This document shows positions 9,418-17,797 of a stretch of 64,000 bases of DNA, in pieces. The DNA is taken from contig NZ_JBALHR010000013.1 in the NCBI RefSeq assembly GCF_036964905.1, positions 41,565-105,564 of the forward strand. Reading direction: 5' to 3'. The translations under genes were made by a program, and so were the position numbers. Within the stretch, counting starts at the first letter, position 1; each line of letters opens with the position of its first letter. The notes below the pieces were generated by a model that searched no databases, was not told the DNA's origin, and was given only the letters and a program-made list of their open reading frames with translations. This DNA is from Gemmobacter denitrificans. GTDB lineage: Bacteria; Pseudomonadota; Alphaproteobacteria; Rhodobacterales; Rhodobacteraceae.

Positions 9418-10529
9418 GCCCGCACCTCCTGCGTCAGGGCATAAAGCCGGGCAAGGGCGGCCTGGGCGGTGTCGCGGTCCGCCTGGTTGAGGGCGGCATC
9501 CCCGGCCTCGGCCAGCAGCACCTCGGCCGCCTGACGCAGCGCGCCCGCCCGGTCAATCTGGTCCAGGTCTTCGGGCAGCGCCTCGACCGCCAGCGCGGAC
9601 AGATCGGCGGCGAACCAGCCGAAATCGGGGGCGCGGGCGGCGAGGCCAGCTTCCAGCGCGGCGCAGTCGGCCAGCGGCAGGCGCCCGGTGACCGTGATCC
9701 GCATCAGATGATCCCGCACGCGGGAAGTGGGCAAGGCGGCGGCAAGGCGCGCGGCCACATCCTCGCCCGGCAACAGGTCCAGCGCCGGGCGCATCCAGCG
9801 GAAATGGGCCGTTTCCACCGGCGTCACCTGTGCAGGGCCGTCCAGCGTGACCAGCAGCGCCCGCCCCGGCGCGTCATGCTTGAACCCGTCGGGTTCCGGC
9901 GTGCCGGGATACCAGGTGGCGGGCGTCACCTGCATCTGCCCGTGCCAGTCGCCAAGGGCGAGGTAGTCAAGGCCCGAGCGCACGGCCCGGTCAGGCGGGA
10001 TGATGCCGGTCGCCCCTTCCTCGCCGGAAAAATCCGTGATCGCGCCGTGGCCAAGGCCGATGCGCCGCGCGCCTTCGGGGGTCGGGGCCGCCATCGCCTC
10101 GGTCAGGTCGCGGCCGGGGCGGCGCTGCGTGCAAGGCGCGGGCAGGAGCCAGTGGCCGGGGGCCAGTTCCACCGGCGCGTCATCGGTGATCGCGCGCAGG
10201 TTCGCGGTCGCGTCCTGTGCGATGCGCCGCCAGAGTTCGGATGCCGCAAGGCTGTCATGGTTGCCGGGCAGCAGGACCCAGGTCAGATCGCCTTCTTCCC
10301 CCATCGCGCGCAGGGCCTGCCGCAGCGTCTCGGGCGCGGGGGTTTCGGCGTCGAACGTATCGCCCGCCAGCAGCACCACCCCGGCCCCGCCCGCCCGCGC
10401 GGCCTGCGCCAGCCGGGCAATCGCCCCATGCCGCGCCTCGCGCAACCTGTGCCGGATGCCTTCGGGGTAACCGCCGAAGGCGCGGCCCAGATGCAGGTCG
10501 GAAGAGTGAAGAAACCGGAATGCGTTCAT
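9414..10529 (-). CDS. SbcD/YhaO-like metallophosphoesterase (DNA exonuclease)
   Basis: Calcineurin-like phosphoesterase of 371 aa, the nuclease partner of the downstream YhaN-like ATPase. The metal-binding motifs are in canonical order: HSSDLHLG at residues 8-15, LLAGDTFDAE near 53-62 and LLPGNHDS near 87-94, followed by a GHGAITDFSG segment near 180 and LALGDWHG near 210. Length and the following capping region match YhaO/SbcD-type Mre11 relatives. Predicted to be cytoplasmic and Mn-dependent, trimming DNA ends or hairpins. It is the first gene of the pair, with 64 bp between it and the next upstream gene, so it may share that gene's promoter. Confidence 0.9.
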   Translation of the reverse strand: MNAFRFLHSSDLHLGRAFGGYPEGIRHRLREARHGAIARLAQAARAGGAGVVLLAGDTFDAETPAPETLRQALRAMGEEGDLTWVLLPGNHDSLAASELWRRIAQDATANLRAITDDAPVELAPGHWLLPAPCTQRRPGRDLTEAMAAPTPEGARRIGLGHGAITDFSGEEGATGIIPPDRAVRSGLDYLALGDWHGQMQVTPATWYPGTPEPDGFKHDAPGRALLVTLDGPAQVTPVETAHFRWMRPALDLLPGEDVAARLAAALPTSRVRDHLMRITVTGRLPLADCAALEAGLAARAPDFGWFAADLSALAVEALPEDLDQIDRAGALRQAAEVLLAEAGDAALNQADRDTAQAALARLYALTQEVRA

Positions 10530-10593
10530 GCCTGAGCTGCCTTTGCCCTTGTCCCAACCTTGCCGGGAAATCCCGCCCGATCAACCCCTTGCC

Positions 10594-11307
10594 TCATGCC
10601 ATCCGGCAGGCGGGATCATCCTTCCAGCGCAGCCAGACGGTCGGGCGCATCTCGGCCTCGGAGAGGAAGGTGCGGGCGGAAAAGACCGGCAGGCGCCCGC
10701 AGCCGTTGGACAGCCCCCAGTCCGGGTCCAGCGCCATCTCGTCATGGCCTCCGGCCCAGAGGCCCGGCGAGGCGGCAGGGTAGTATTCGTCGCCCGCCTC
10801 CTCGATCCGGGCCGCACGATCCCAGCCGCGGAAGATGGCCTGCGCCTCGGCATCGACCTGCGGCAGTAGCGCGTTCTGAAGGTCGATGTCGGACCGTTCC
10901 ACCAGCCGCTCCAACGCATGGGCGCAGAAGCTGACGGCGGACAGCCGCAAGCCGAGGATCGGGCCCACCATCCCGACCCGGGCGCGCAGATAGATCAGCC
11001 CGGTTTCGTGGAACACCGTCGCGCCTTCGACCCGGGCCTCTACCGCGCGCACGGCACGGGTGATCAGGCTCAGCCCCTTGCCGCCGGGCGCCATCGCCAC
11101 GCGCACCACACCGGGGCGGCCCTTAAGCCGAAGGGCAAGGCGTTCCACCGCCTTGGCGTTGGGGCGCAGGCCTGCCGCAATGCGGAACAGGCCCGGCATG
11201 TCGGAGGCGGCGCGGTCGGCCATGGCGATGGTTTGCCGCGCAAGGCCCCTCTTGAGCGAGGTGCGAAGCGCGGGCGAACAGGCAAAGGCGGCGTGGTTCA
11301 TCTGCAT
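10594..11307 (-). CDS. Hypothetical protein upstream of the yhaO-yhaN-like pair
   Basis: A 237-residue protein I do not recognise. The start at 11307 (MQMNHAAFACSP) has AGGGAG about 9 bp upstream; longer in-frame readings run into the divergent regulator and are unlikely. The central part is alpha/beta-like with hydrophobic strands (GKGLSLITRAVRAV, ATVFHETGLIYLRARVGMV), followed by a Trp-rich C terminus (GLWAGGHDEMALDPDWGL, RPTVWLRWKDD). No signal peptide or membrane segment is apparent. It is transcribed away from the WYL regulator and towards yhaO-yhaN, so it may be the first gene of a regulator-controlled DNA-repair operon. Function unknown. Confidence 0.75.
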   Translation of the reverse strand: MQMNHAAFACSPALRTSLKRGLARQTIAMADRAASDMPGLFRIAAGLRPNAKAVERLALRLKGRPGVVRVAMAPGGKGLSLITRAVRAVEARVEGATVFHETGLIYLRARVGMVGPILGLRLSAVSFCAHALERLVERSDIDLQNALLPQVDAEAQAIFRGWDRAARIEEAGDEYYPAASPGLWAGGHDEMALDPDWGLSNGCGRLPVFSARTFLSEAEMRPTVWLRWKDDPACRMA

Positions 11308-11357
11308 CGGTCGGCTCCCTGTGGCGCGGATCGTGGTAAAGGAATCGTCAACAGCCT

Positions 11358-11395
11358 CACCCTGCGGCATAAGGGTGGCAAATCCTGACAGGGTG
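11358..11395. promoter_or_regulatory. Candidate operator in the divergent promoter region of the WYL regulator
   Basis: The 93 bp between the divergent genes contain the inverted repeat CACCCT-N8-AGGGTG at 11358-11377 and a further AGGGTG half-site ending at 11395, just before the regulator start. Position and symmetry suggest autoregulation by the regulator. This is inference from spacing only. Confidence 0.4.
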
Positions 11396-11400
11396 CTGCG

Positions 11401-11700
11401 ATGTCCTTCCAGAAAGCCGCCGACTTGCTCCGCCTCGCGGAACTGGCGACCGCCCGCTATCTGGGCGTGTCGCTGACCGAGATCGAGGCGGAGTTCGGCG
11501 TCGACCGCCGCACCGCGCAGCGGATGACCAAGGCGCTGGAGGAGATGTTCCCCCATTGCATTACAAGGGTGGATGACGACCGCCGCAAGTTCTGGAAGCT
11601 GCGCGCCGAGGATGCCCGGCTGATGCTGGCCCAGGGCATCCGCGACAGCGAGTTGGCGGCGCTGGAACTGGCCATTCGCCGCGCAGATCGCGAAGGACTG
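11401..11700 (+). pseudogene. WYL-family transcriptional regulator, N-terminal helix-turn-helix part only
   Basis: The first 100 codons encode a winged helix-turn-helix of the kind found in front of WYL sensor domains: LAELATARYLGVSLTEIEAE, then FGVDRRTAQRMTKALEEMF (about residues 14-51), and the start of the linker (RLMLAQGIRDSELAALELAI). Intact members are usually over 300 aa. Here the frame runs, without a stop, straight into phage tail-tube sequence at 11701, so the ligand-sensing WYL domain is missing. It is divergent from the hypothetical-yhaO-yhaN operon that it probably regulated. DNA-binding might survive, but I treat it as truncated by the prophage rearrangement. Confidence 0.8.
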
Positions 11701-11810
11701 GTGTCCTATTCAAACAACCTCGACCGGATCGAGACGATCCGCAACGACGGCCTTCTCGAAGGGCTCGACCCATCGATGGCCGCTCTCACGGGATCGATCG
11801 AAGCCCGCTT
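11701..11810 (+). pseudogene. Fragment of phage tail tube gene (element A)
   Basis: These 110 bp align base for base with 49153-49262 in the intact tail tube gene, with several differences, and encode SNNLDRIETIRNDGLLEGLD and the next dozen residues. The piece is fused in frame behind the WYL regulator on its left, and on its right joins the megatron gene at a short GCTT(T) overlap that is present in both parent sequences. It marks a deletion junction in element A and is not a functional gene. Confidence 0.9.
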
Positions 11811-13355
11811 TTCGCCGTCAACGCGATCGAAAGCCCACGCGCCTCCATCGAGACCCTTGCCCGCCTTTTCGGCTTCGATGCCTTCGAGGCCGAAGGCAAA
11901 ATCAGGTTTCGGATGCGGGGGCAGCGGCCCGTCGCCACCATCACCCTCGACACGCTGGTGGCTGCCAGCCGCGAGGCCGAGGATCTGGAACTGACCCGCG
12001 CGCAAGAGACCGAACTGCCACTCGCCCTCAAATGGCGGCTGATGGCGCGGGATGAGGAATTTGCAGGCATCACGGTCGAGGCGCGACGGATCACCGTCGA
12101 CACGGCCCGGATTTCCGCAGAGCAACTGCCCATTGCCTCAACCAGCGGTGCCGCCGAACGCGGGGTGCGCCGGGCTCTCTTCGAGGCATGGGTCGGCCGT
12201 GAGAAGGCGAGCTTCACCTTGCCGCCTTCGCGCCTGGCGCTGGACCCGGCCGATGTGATCCTGCTCGATCACGACAACCGCCTGATCGAATTTTCCCTGA
12301 CCTCGATCACCGATGGCGCTGGGCGGCGGGTGGAAGCCCGCCGGTCAGATCGCGCGCTTTATGACCTGGCCCCTGGCAGCGATCGGGGCGCCACGTCGGG
12401 GGCGAAGGCCGTCTACGGCCCGCCCCTCGTGGCGCTGATGAACCTGCCGCAGCTTTCGGAGGACTTCCCCGACTGGCAACCCTATGCCGCCGCCCATGCT
12501 GCCCCGTGGTATGGGACGGCTGCCGTCTGGCGATCGGCTTCGACCGATGGTTTCGCGGTCCTGACGACGATTTCGCGACCGGGCTGGTTCGGCACCCTGG
12601 CCTTCCCCTTCTATGCGGGGCCCACCAACCGCTTCGATCGCGGCAACGAGCTTTGGGTCGACATGATCGCGGGCCAGTTCGCCAGCGTCGGCGACGCGGC
12701 CGTGTTTTCCGGCACGAACTGGCTGGCGATCGAGACCGCCCCCGATCTCTGGGAGATCGTCGGCTTTGCGACCGCCAGCCTGCAATCGCCCGGGCGCTGG
12801 CGCTTGACCCGGCTTCTGCGTGGCCTTCTCGGCACCGAGGACGCCATCGCAAACCCCGCAACGGCCGGGGCGCGTGTCGTCATGCTGGACGGTGGGGTCA
12901 AACCCCTGCCGATCGGCAGCGCCGACTATGGCGCGGCGTGGAACTGGCGGATCGGGGCCTCGAGCAAACCGGCGGGCGATCCGGCAAACCTTGCTGTCAC
13001 CTTCGCGCCATCGGCCCGCGGCTTGCGCCCTTGGCGGCCGTGTCACGCCAAGCGGATTAACCTGCCCGGCGGCGATATCGCGCTTAGCTGGACCCGCCGC
13101 ACCCGCGCCTTTACCGGCGATAACTGGGCCCTGACCGAAGTGCCTCTGAGCGAGGCGGCCGAGGGCTATGAGATTGACATCCTGAACGGCGCGGCAGTGG
13201 TGCGGACGGTTTCCGGCCTTGCCACACCTGTCTTCACCTACACGGCCGCCATGCAAGCGGCCGACTTCGGCGCCCCGGTTTCCGGCCCCCTTTCAGTGCG
13301 CGTCGCGCAAACCGGCGCGCTGGGCCGCGGTGCCATCCTCGACATTACCCTTTGA
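11811..13355 (+). pseudogene. C-terminal third of phage megatron/baseplate gene (element A)
   Basis: Collinear with 57028-58572, the end of the intact 1323-aa baseplate gene of element B, through the stop codon. It begins at the deletion junction, where the tail-tube fragment is in another frame, so the coding frame has no proper start; the first in-frame ATG is at 11913 (MRGQRPVATITL), which would give 480 aa. The piece contains the late-domain sequence ending ALGRGAILDITL. The two copies differ at many codons, including third positions, so this is a remnant of a separate, related phage rather than a recent duplication. Confidence 0.88.
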
Positions 13356-13367
13356 TCCGGAGGCCCC

Positions 13368-15251
13368 ATGGCCGACACCCCGAACATCCGCCTCACCTTC
13401 CTCGAGGCGAACCAGGCGCAAAAGCACATCACCGTCAACGAGGCCTTCCGCGCCCTCGATGCCCTCGTGCAGCCCGCCGTGGAAAGCAGCGGCCTGAACA
13501 CCCCGCCAGGATCGCCGGTCGATGGAGCCCGCTATGTCGTAGGCGCGGCACCGACTGGCGCCTGGGCGGGCCAAGCGTTTGCGATCGCCGCCTGGCAGGA
13601 TGGGGCCTGGGCCTTCTATCCGCCCGCGGAAGGCTGGTCCGTCTGGGATCGCGCGACCGATGCCGCCCTGACCTTTCTGGGCGGTGTCTGGGTGAGGCAA
13701 GCGTCGCTTCCCTTCCCGGACAACCTCTTCCGCCTGGCCGATGATGCCGACCCGACGCGGCTCGCGGCCTTCGATCTTTCCGGCCTTTCCGCAGGCACGA
13801 CCCGCACCTTCACCCTGCCGAACCTCTCGGCGACCCTCGCCCATATCGGCAACGCCGCGCAGACCTTCGCGGGGCCCACGACCTTTTCGAATGCCTCGGT
13901 GACGATCGGCACGGCCACCACCACCGCCGCCTATGGCATCGGCACTGGCGGCACGACGACCGGGGTCACCAAAACCGTGAACCTGGGCACCGGCGGCGCA
14001 GCCGGATCGACGACGGTGATCAACCTCGGCTCGACCACCGCCGGGGCGCTGGGCACGACGGTGATCAACACGCCCACCGTCACCTTTGCGGCTAGCGTTA
14101 CGGCGATCGGCGCGGCCACCGCGAACCTCACTGCGCTGGGCTTGGGCCTCGGCGGCGCATCGTCCGATGCGTCGAACCGGTTGAGCGTCAATGCCGCGGC
14201 GACCCTGCTGAACAATGCGGGCGGATCGCATGAAGCCACTATCAACAAGGCCGCCGCCGGGAATGACGCCAGCCTTGCCCTGAAGACCGGCTTCTCGGCA
14301 CGGGCGCTGTTTGGGCTGCTAGGGTCCGACGATGTAACGCTGAAGGTTTCGCCAAACGGCTCGGCCTTCTTCGACGCCTTCGTGATCGATCGCGCCACTG
14401 GGCGGGCGGAGTTTCCGGCACCGATCGTGATCCCGGGCCTCTCCGCCGTGCCCGCATCGCCACCAGCAGGCAAGCTTGCGCTTTACGGCCGACAGCGGGC
14501 AGGCGCCCCCTGGCTGGAAGTCGTCCGGCCATCGGGGCGCGACTTCCCCTTGCAGCCGCATATGGGTCTGAACCGGATCGGGGCCTGGGCCCCGGTCTCG
14601 GCTACGACCATTGCCGCCCAGGGCATCGCCTTGACCAGTGTCGGCACCGTCAGCCACCCCGCCCTGGCAGCGGGATCGCTCCTGTCCAGTTCCCGGCGCT
14701 GGCGCGTAACATCGGCCGCGGTGGTGGATTCGGTCTGCGATCAGCGCTCGGCCGTGACCGCCTGTTGGCGGGGCAATGCCGCAGGCCTCGGCGGCTTCAC
14801 CCTTGTCGCCCGGATCAGCCTGACCACCTTGCAAGCGACCGGAATGGGCTTCTTCGGTCTATTGTCATCGGTCGCGGCCTTGGCGGTCACGACGACTCTT
14901 TCCGCGCTGGTGGAAGCCATCGGCCTCGGCTTCCAGCGCGGCACCCATACGAACTGGCAGCTGGTTAGCAATGACGCGACCGGCGCGCCAACCCTCGTGG
15001 ATCTCGGCGCCGGGTTCCCGGTGGTGACGGCCGGGCTGATAACCCTCACCATTTGGTGCCCCGCCGCGGGCAGTTCCGTCTGGCTGCGCGCCGTCAACGA
15101 GCTGACCGGCGCTGTCTTCGAACAGGAAGTCACCACCGACCTGCCACAAGCCGCGACCTTCCTCGCCCCGCGCCTCTTCCTCAACAACGGCGCCACTGCC
15201 GCGGCCGTCGCGTTCGATTGCACCGGCCTCTACCTCGAAACCGATTTCTGA
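13368..15251 (+). CDS. DUF2793 phage tail fibre / host-specificity protein (element A)
   Basis: A 627-aa structural protein with the DUF2793 N-terminal domain (MADTPNIRLTFLEANQAQKH, then GSPVDGARYVVGAAPTGAWA and AWQDGAWAFYPPAEGW), which in GTA-like phages attaches to the baseplate. From about residue 170 to 330 it is a low-complexity Thr/Gly/Ala-rich region of short repeats (TTTAAYGIGTGG, TVNLGTGGAAGST, VINLGSTTAG), consistent with a beta-helical fibre shaft, followed by a globular tip. ATG at 13368 follows GGAGG. Same length as the element B copy. It is intact although the tail genes upstream are deleted, so without a helper it probably has no particle to join. Confidence 0.9.
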   Translation: MADTPNIRLTFLEANQAQKHITVNEAFRALDALVQPAVESSGLNTPPGSPVDGARYVVGAAPTGAWAGQAFAIAAWQDGAWAFYPPAEGWSVWDRATDAALTFLGGVWVRQASLPFPDNLFRLADDADPTRLAAFDLSGLSAGTTRTFTLPNLSATLAHIGNAAQTFAGPTTFSNASVTIGTATTTAAYGIGTGGTTTGVTKTVNLGTGGAAGSTTVINLGSTTAGALGTTVINTPTVTFAASVTAIGAATANLTALGLGLGGASSDASNRLSVNAAATLLNNAGGSHEATINKAAAGNDASLALKTGFSARALFGLLGSDDVTLKVSPNGSAFFDAFVIDRATGRAEFPAPIVIPGLSAVPASPPAGKLALYGRQRAGAPWLEVVRPSGRDFPLQPHMGLNRIGAWAPVSATTIAAQGIALTSVGTVSHPALAAGSLLSSSRRWRVTSAAVVDSVCDQRSAVTACWRGNAAGLGGFTLVARISLTTLQATGMGFFGLLSSVAALAVTTTLSALVEAIGLGFQRGTHTNWQLVSNDATGAPTLVDLGAGFPVVTAGLITLTIWCPAAGSSVWLRAVNELTGAVFEQEVTTDLPQAATFLAPRLFLNNGATAAAVAFDCTGLYLETDF

Positions 15252-15268
15252 CCCTGAAAAGAGCCCCA

Positions 15269-15415
15269 ATGTCCCCTGCCGCTTCATCCGCCTACGTCGC
15301 CGAACTGCGCCAGCAGATCGCGATCCTCTCCGAACGCTGTGCGCTTCTCGCCGCCGAACTGGCCGCCGCCCGGGAGGCGAAATCGCCGCCGCCGGACCCG
15401 CCCGCTGCTGGTTGA
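15269..15415 (+). CDS. Small coiled-coil phage protein (element A)
   Basis: A 48-aa protein starting MSPAASSAYVAELRQQIAIL and continuing as an amphipathic helix (CALLAAELAAAREAK) with a Pro-rich end. It lies 17 bp after the fibre gene. The same gene with the same length is at 60487-60633, and the amino-acid sequence is kept while the DNA differs, which argues that it is really translated. Possible roles are an Rz/spanin-like accessory or fibre chaperone; there is no membrane segment, so I leave it unnamed. Confidence 0.75.
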   Translation: MSPAASSAYVAELRQQIAILSERCALLAAELAAAREAKSPPPDPPAAG

Positions 15416-15437
15416 ACCCCGCGAAAACCGCCCTGCG

Positions 15438-15461
15438 CCCCGCCCTTCCGGTGGGGTTTTT
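15438..15461 (+). terminator. Intrinsic terminator between fibre and lysis genes (element A)
   Basis: A 7-bp GC stem (CCCCGCC paired with GGTGGGG, one G-T pair) with a 5-base loop is followed by TTTTT. It sits between the 48-aa gene and the amidase and is conserved at 60656-60679 in element B. Confidence 0.8.
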
Positions 15462-15484
15462 CTTTGCCTGAAAGGACCACACCC

Positions 15485-16120
15485 ATGACCGAACAGATCG
15501 ACGCGCTAAAGGCGCTGCAAATGGCGCTGGCGCGCCTCGGCTACTACACCGGCGCGATTGACGGGCTCTTCGGCCCCCGCACCGATGCCGCATTGAAGGC
15601 CGTTGCAGCCGAAGGCGGCGCGATCCGCAACCTGAAGCCTGCGGTCGCGGTGCCAGGCGGGCCGATGATCTTCCAGGGCAGCGCCCGCTACCCCGTAGAC
15701 GAGATCGTCATCCACTGCGCCGCCACCCATCCCGACTGGATGCGGGGCCAGCCCCTCACCGCCAAGCGCAAGGAGATCGACTGCTGGCACCGCGAAGAGC
15801 GCGGCTGGCGCAAGATCGGCTACCACCATTTGATCGATCGCGATGGTGCGATCCTGCCCGGCCGCGCCGAGACCGAGATCGGCGCCGGGGTCGAGGGTCA
15901 CAACCGTGGCGTGATCCACATCTGCCTGATTGGCGGCGCTGGGTCATCCGCGACCGATCCTTTCGATCGCAACTTCACAGCCGCCCAGGATCGGGCCCTG
16001 CGCGGCCTGATCGACGCCATCCGCGCCGAGACCGCCATCACCCGCATCACCGGTCACAACGACCACGCCGCGAAAGCCTGCCCGGGCTTCGTCGTGCGCA
16101 ACTGGATCAACCGGGCCTGA
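15485..16120 (+). CDS. N-acetylmuramoyl-L-alanine amidase endolysin with peptidoglycan-binding domain (element A)
   Basis: A 211-aa endolysin cutting the amide bond between MurNAc and the peptide stem. The N-terminal part is a PG_binding_1-type domain (LQMALARLGYYTGAIDGLFG, residues 8-35). From about residue 75 there is an Amidase_2/PGRP-like zinc domain: DEIVIHCAATHPDWM, YHHLIDRDG, GHNRGVIHICLIGG and the C-terminal TGHNDHAAKACPGF with the zinc His and Cys. No signal peptide is present, so export needs the holin. I chose the ATG at 15485, after GAAAGGACCAC, over the in-frame one at 15464 that lies in the terminator. Same length as the element B copy. Confidence 0.92.
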   Translation: MTEQIDALKALQMALARLGYYTGAIDGLFGPRTDAALKAVAAEGGAIRNLKPAVAVPGGPMIFQGSARYPVDEIVIHCAATHPDWMRGQPLTAKRKEIDCWHREERGWRKIGYHHLIDRDGAILPGRAETEIGAGVEGHNRGVIHICLIGGAGSSATDPFDRNFTAAQDRALRGLIDAIRAETAITRITGHNDHAAKACPGFVVRNWINRA

Positions 16121-16143
16121 AACCCACCCAAGGAGAGACCAGC

Positions 16144-16371
16144 ATGAACCTGATCAATCAACCCACCCTTCGCCCCACCCGCAAAATGGCCGCTGTCGGC
16201 TGGACGAGCCTCCTCGGCCCGATCGTGGCCGCGATCATTGCGCCCTTGCTGCCGGGGTTGTCGGATGCCTGTGGGGGCGAGGTAGGGGCGTCCCTTGTGG
16301 CCGGTGGGCTCGCGCTGGCTCAAGGAGCGGTGAACTTCGCGGCAGGGTATGCGGTGAAGGAGAGTGCATGA
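16144..16371 (+). CDS. Putative holin, two membrane segments (element A)
   Basis: A 75-aa protein directly after the amidase, with AAGGAGAG as ribosome site. After a short basic N terminus (LRPTRKMAAVGW) come two hydrophobic segments, SLLGPIVAAIIAPLLPGL (about 23-40) and SLVAGGLALAQGAVNFAAGY (about 50-69), separated by a Cys- and acid-containing loop. Size, topology and position are those of a class II holin letting the endolysin reach the wall. The DNA match with element B ends exactly after this gene. A holin assignment is inferred; the family is not one I can name. Confidence 0.7.
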   Translation: MNLINQPTLRPTRKMAAVGWTSLLGPIVAAIIAPLLPGLSDACGGEVGASLVAGGLALAQGAVNFAAGYAVKESA

Positions 16372-16386
16372 CCTGCGAACGATCGA

Positions 16387-16416
16387 TTGACGGCTTGTCA
16401 AGTGTCTATGTATAGG
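16387..16416 (+). promoter_or_regulatory. Candidate promoter of the MBL cassette
   Basis: TTGACG at 16387-16392 and TATAGG at 16411-16416, spaced by 18 bp, lie immediately after the holin in DNA unique to element A. A GGCCGC/GCGGCC hairpin at 16430-16447 follows in the presumed leader and could be a weak terminator or an mRNA-stabilising element. Together they suggest that the cassette has its own transcript. Confidence 0.45.
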
Positions 16417-16505
16417 GGAAGACGAGTGTGGCCGCATCGCAGCGGCCGCTTTCGTGTTGTCTGCGAGGGATGCTCGGCAGCCTACTGGTCAGGATCAAGA
16501 ACCCT

Positions 16506-17198
16506 ATGTTGCCTGAGATCGAACGAAACAACTGGTCAATCGTCCTCATAGGAAGCTTCAATCCTGCGATTTTCCACCCATCGTGGTTCTTGGTTAACGA
16601 AGTAATTTCCAAAGAGACTGCCGAGAGCGCAGAGGTGCACGTTGTTCACTCAGAGGTGGCATCGGTAACGCTGGGTCCGCTCCGTTTGGATGTCCAGCGC
16701 AATAGGTTCAGCCTTCAAACCGAACAGTCACCTGAAATATCCTTGCTCGATTTCGTATTGCGCGTCTTTGGCGATTTACTGCCGCACAGTCAGATAACAC
16801 AGTTTGGAATTAATCGTACCGTCTATTTTCGAGCGCCAAGTAGCGATCGAAGAACACAATTAGGTAGAACCTTCGCGCCGACTGCCCCTTGGGGTGCGTT
16901 TGGCGAAAGAATTGAAGGTTCTCAGGGTGTCACGCTGGGAGGAATGACCAACGTCTCCATGAGGGAGGTGTTGATCGAAGCTTCTTGGTCTGGGCACTGT
17001 GAAGCGAGACTGATGCCAGCGTACGAAATAGATGCTGACACTGGAATTCAAACGCATGTGAACAATCATTTCGAACTCAAGGGCTATAAAGAGGGGGATG
17101 GAGCCATGGCGGCATTGGAAGTTCTAAAGAATGAATTTGAGCCACGCATGGACAGGTGCGAAGAGATCATCCTTGCCGTACTGGGTCATCTGGAATGA
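16506..17198 (+). CDS. Hypothetical protein, gene 1 of the MBL cassette
   Basis: A 230-aa protein of unknown family, starting MLPEIERNNWSIVLIGSFNP; an upstream in-frame ATG at 16470 is possible. The first half looks like an alpha/beta domain with Trp and Pro near the start (AIFHPSWFLVNEVI). The middle has FGINRTVYFRAPSSDRR and a Gly-rich loop (EGSQGVTLGGMTNVSMREV), and the end is helical with acidic residues. No signal peptide or membrane span. GC is visibly lower than in the flanking phage genes. The stop codon overlaps the start of the next gene (ATGA), so expression is coupled. It may be a sensor or adaptor for the hydrolase encoded third, but nothing in the sequence proves that. Confidence 0.8.
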   Translation: MLPEIERNNWSIVLIGSFNPAIFHPSWFLVNEVISKETAESAEVHVVHSEVASVTLGPLRLDVQRNRFSLQTEQSPEISLLDFVLRVFGDLLPHSQITQFGINRTVYFRAPSSDRRTQLGRTFAPTAPWGAFGERIEGSQGVTLGGMTNVSMREVLIEASWSGHCEARLMPAYEIDADTGIQTHVNNHFELKGYKEGDGAMAALEVLKNEFEPRMDRCEEIILAVLGHLE

Positions 17199-17797
17199 CA
17201 GCATCCGCGCTTAAATTCTCTGGCCTCGACGTGGACACGGACGAGCAAAATCAGACGGCAGTTCGTCGTTTGGCCTTTCAGGAGCTGGCAGAACCCTCAG
17301 CTGGTACAAGGGTCTTCAGTCGGGCAGCCGTCGCGACAGCGGTTACGCCTAGGCCAGTTTCAACGCCTTTCGCCTTCTTTTCGGACGGAAGCAGCCTGAG
17401 GGCTCCAAGTCCTATCGGACTGCGTGCTTGGAGGGCAATTCCGACTTCTGCTGGCAAGACCTTCGAATGGGAAGGGTTGGTTCTTGAAATTCAGGACGCC
17501 TCGTTCTCAGCTCGCCTTCGTAACATAAAGGGCGCGAAAACCGATTATGACGAAGTCGCAGAGTTTGACCTCGCTGACGTACCTCCCGGCGATCGGGATT
17601 TGCTTCAGCCTGGGGGAATTTTTCGTTGGGTGGTCGGGCTAGAATCGAGGTCTGGAACCCGTCAACGCTACTCGCGCATTGTTTTTCGTCGCCTTCCTGC
17701 TTGGACTAGCAGGTCCCTCAAGAAATCCGAGGACGAGCTCAAGGCGCTTGTTTCTGGTATCCAGTGGATCAAGAATGACGCGACCAGCACTGGATGA
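17195..17797 (+). CDS. Hypothetical protein, gene 2 of the MBL cassette
   Basis: A 200-aa protein of unknown family (MTASALKFSGLDVDTDEQNQ...). The first 80 residues are Ala/Ser/Pro/Arg-rich and probably partly disordered; the rest reads as a beta-rich domain (FEWEGLVLEIQDASFSARLR, then IFRWVVGLESRSGTRQRYSR) that ends in a basic and acidic helix (SRSLKKSEDELKALVSGI). The start is fixed by the ATGA overlap with gene 1, and the 3' end overlaps gene 3 by 23 bp. Such tight packing means the three products are made together and probably act together. Low-GC, atypical codons against the phage background. Confidence 0.8.
   Translation: MTASALKFSGLDVDTDEQNQTAVRRLAFQELAEPSAGTRVFSRAAVATAVTPRPVSTPFAFFSDGSSLRAPSPIGLRAWRAIPTSAGKTFEWEGLVLEIQDASFSARLRNIKGAKTDYDEVAEFDLADVPPGDRDLLQPGGIFRWVVGLESRSGTRQRYSRIVFRRLPAWTSRSLKKSEDELKALVSGIQWIKNDATSTG

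Larger units (their letters stand above)
11811..16371. repeat. Element A copy of the phage right arm (matches 57028-61589)
   Basis: A 4.56-kb stretch is collinear with 57028-61589: end of megatron, DUF2793 fibre, 48-aa coiled protein, terminator, amidase and holin. Gene lengths are identical in both copies and the offset between them (45217-45218) changes by only one base. Identity is high but clearly imperfect. The match ends right at the holin stop codon, after which the two elements carry unrelated DNA. Confidence 0.93.

Noticed and set aside
6868..9444. An 858-codon plus-strand frame
   Set aside because: Shadow of the YhaN-like gene, Gly/Arg-rich with no recognisable domain; the minus-strand frame has Walker A, signature and Walker B motifs.
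11701..16371. Duplicate phage arm as an assembly collapse or recent duplication of element B
   Set aside because: The copies differ at many positions spread along the length and carry different downstream cargo, which fits two related phages better; long reads would still be worth having for the junctions.
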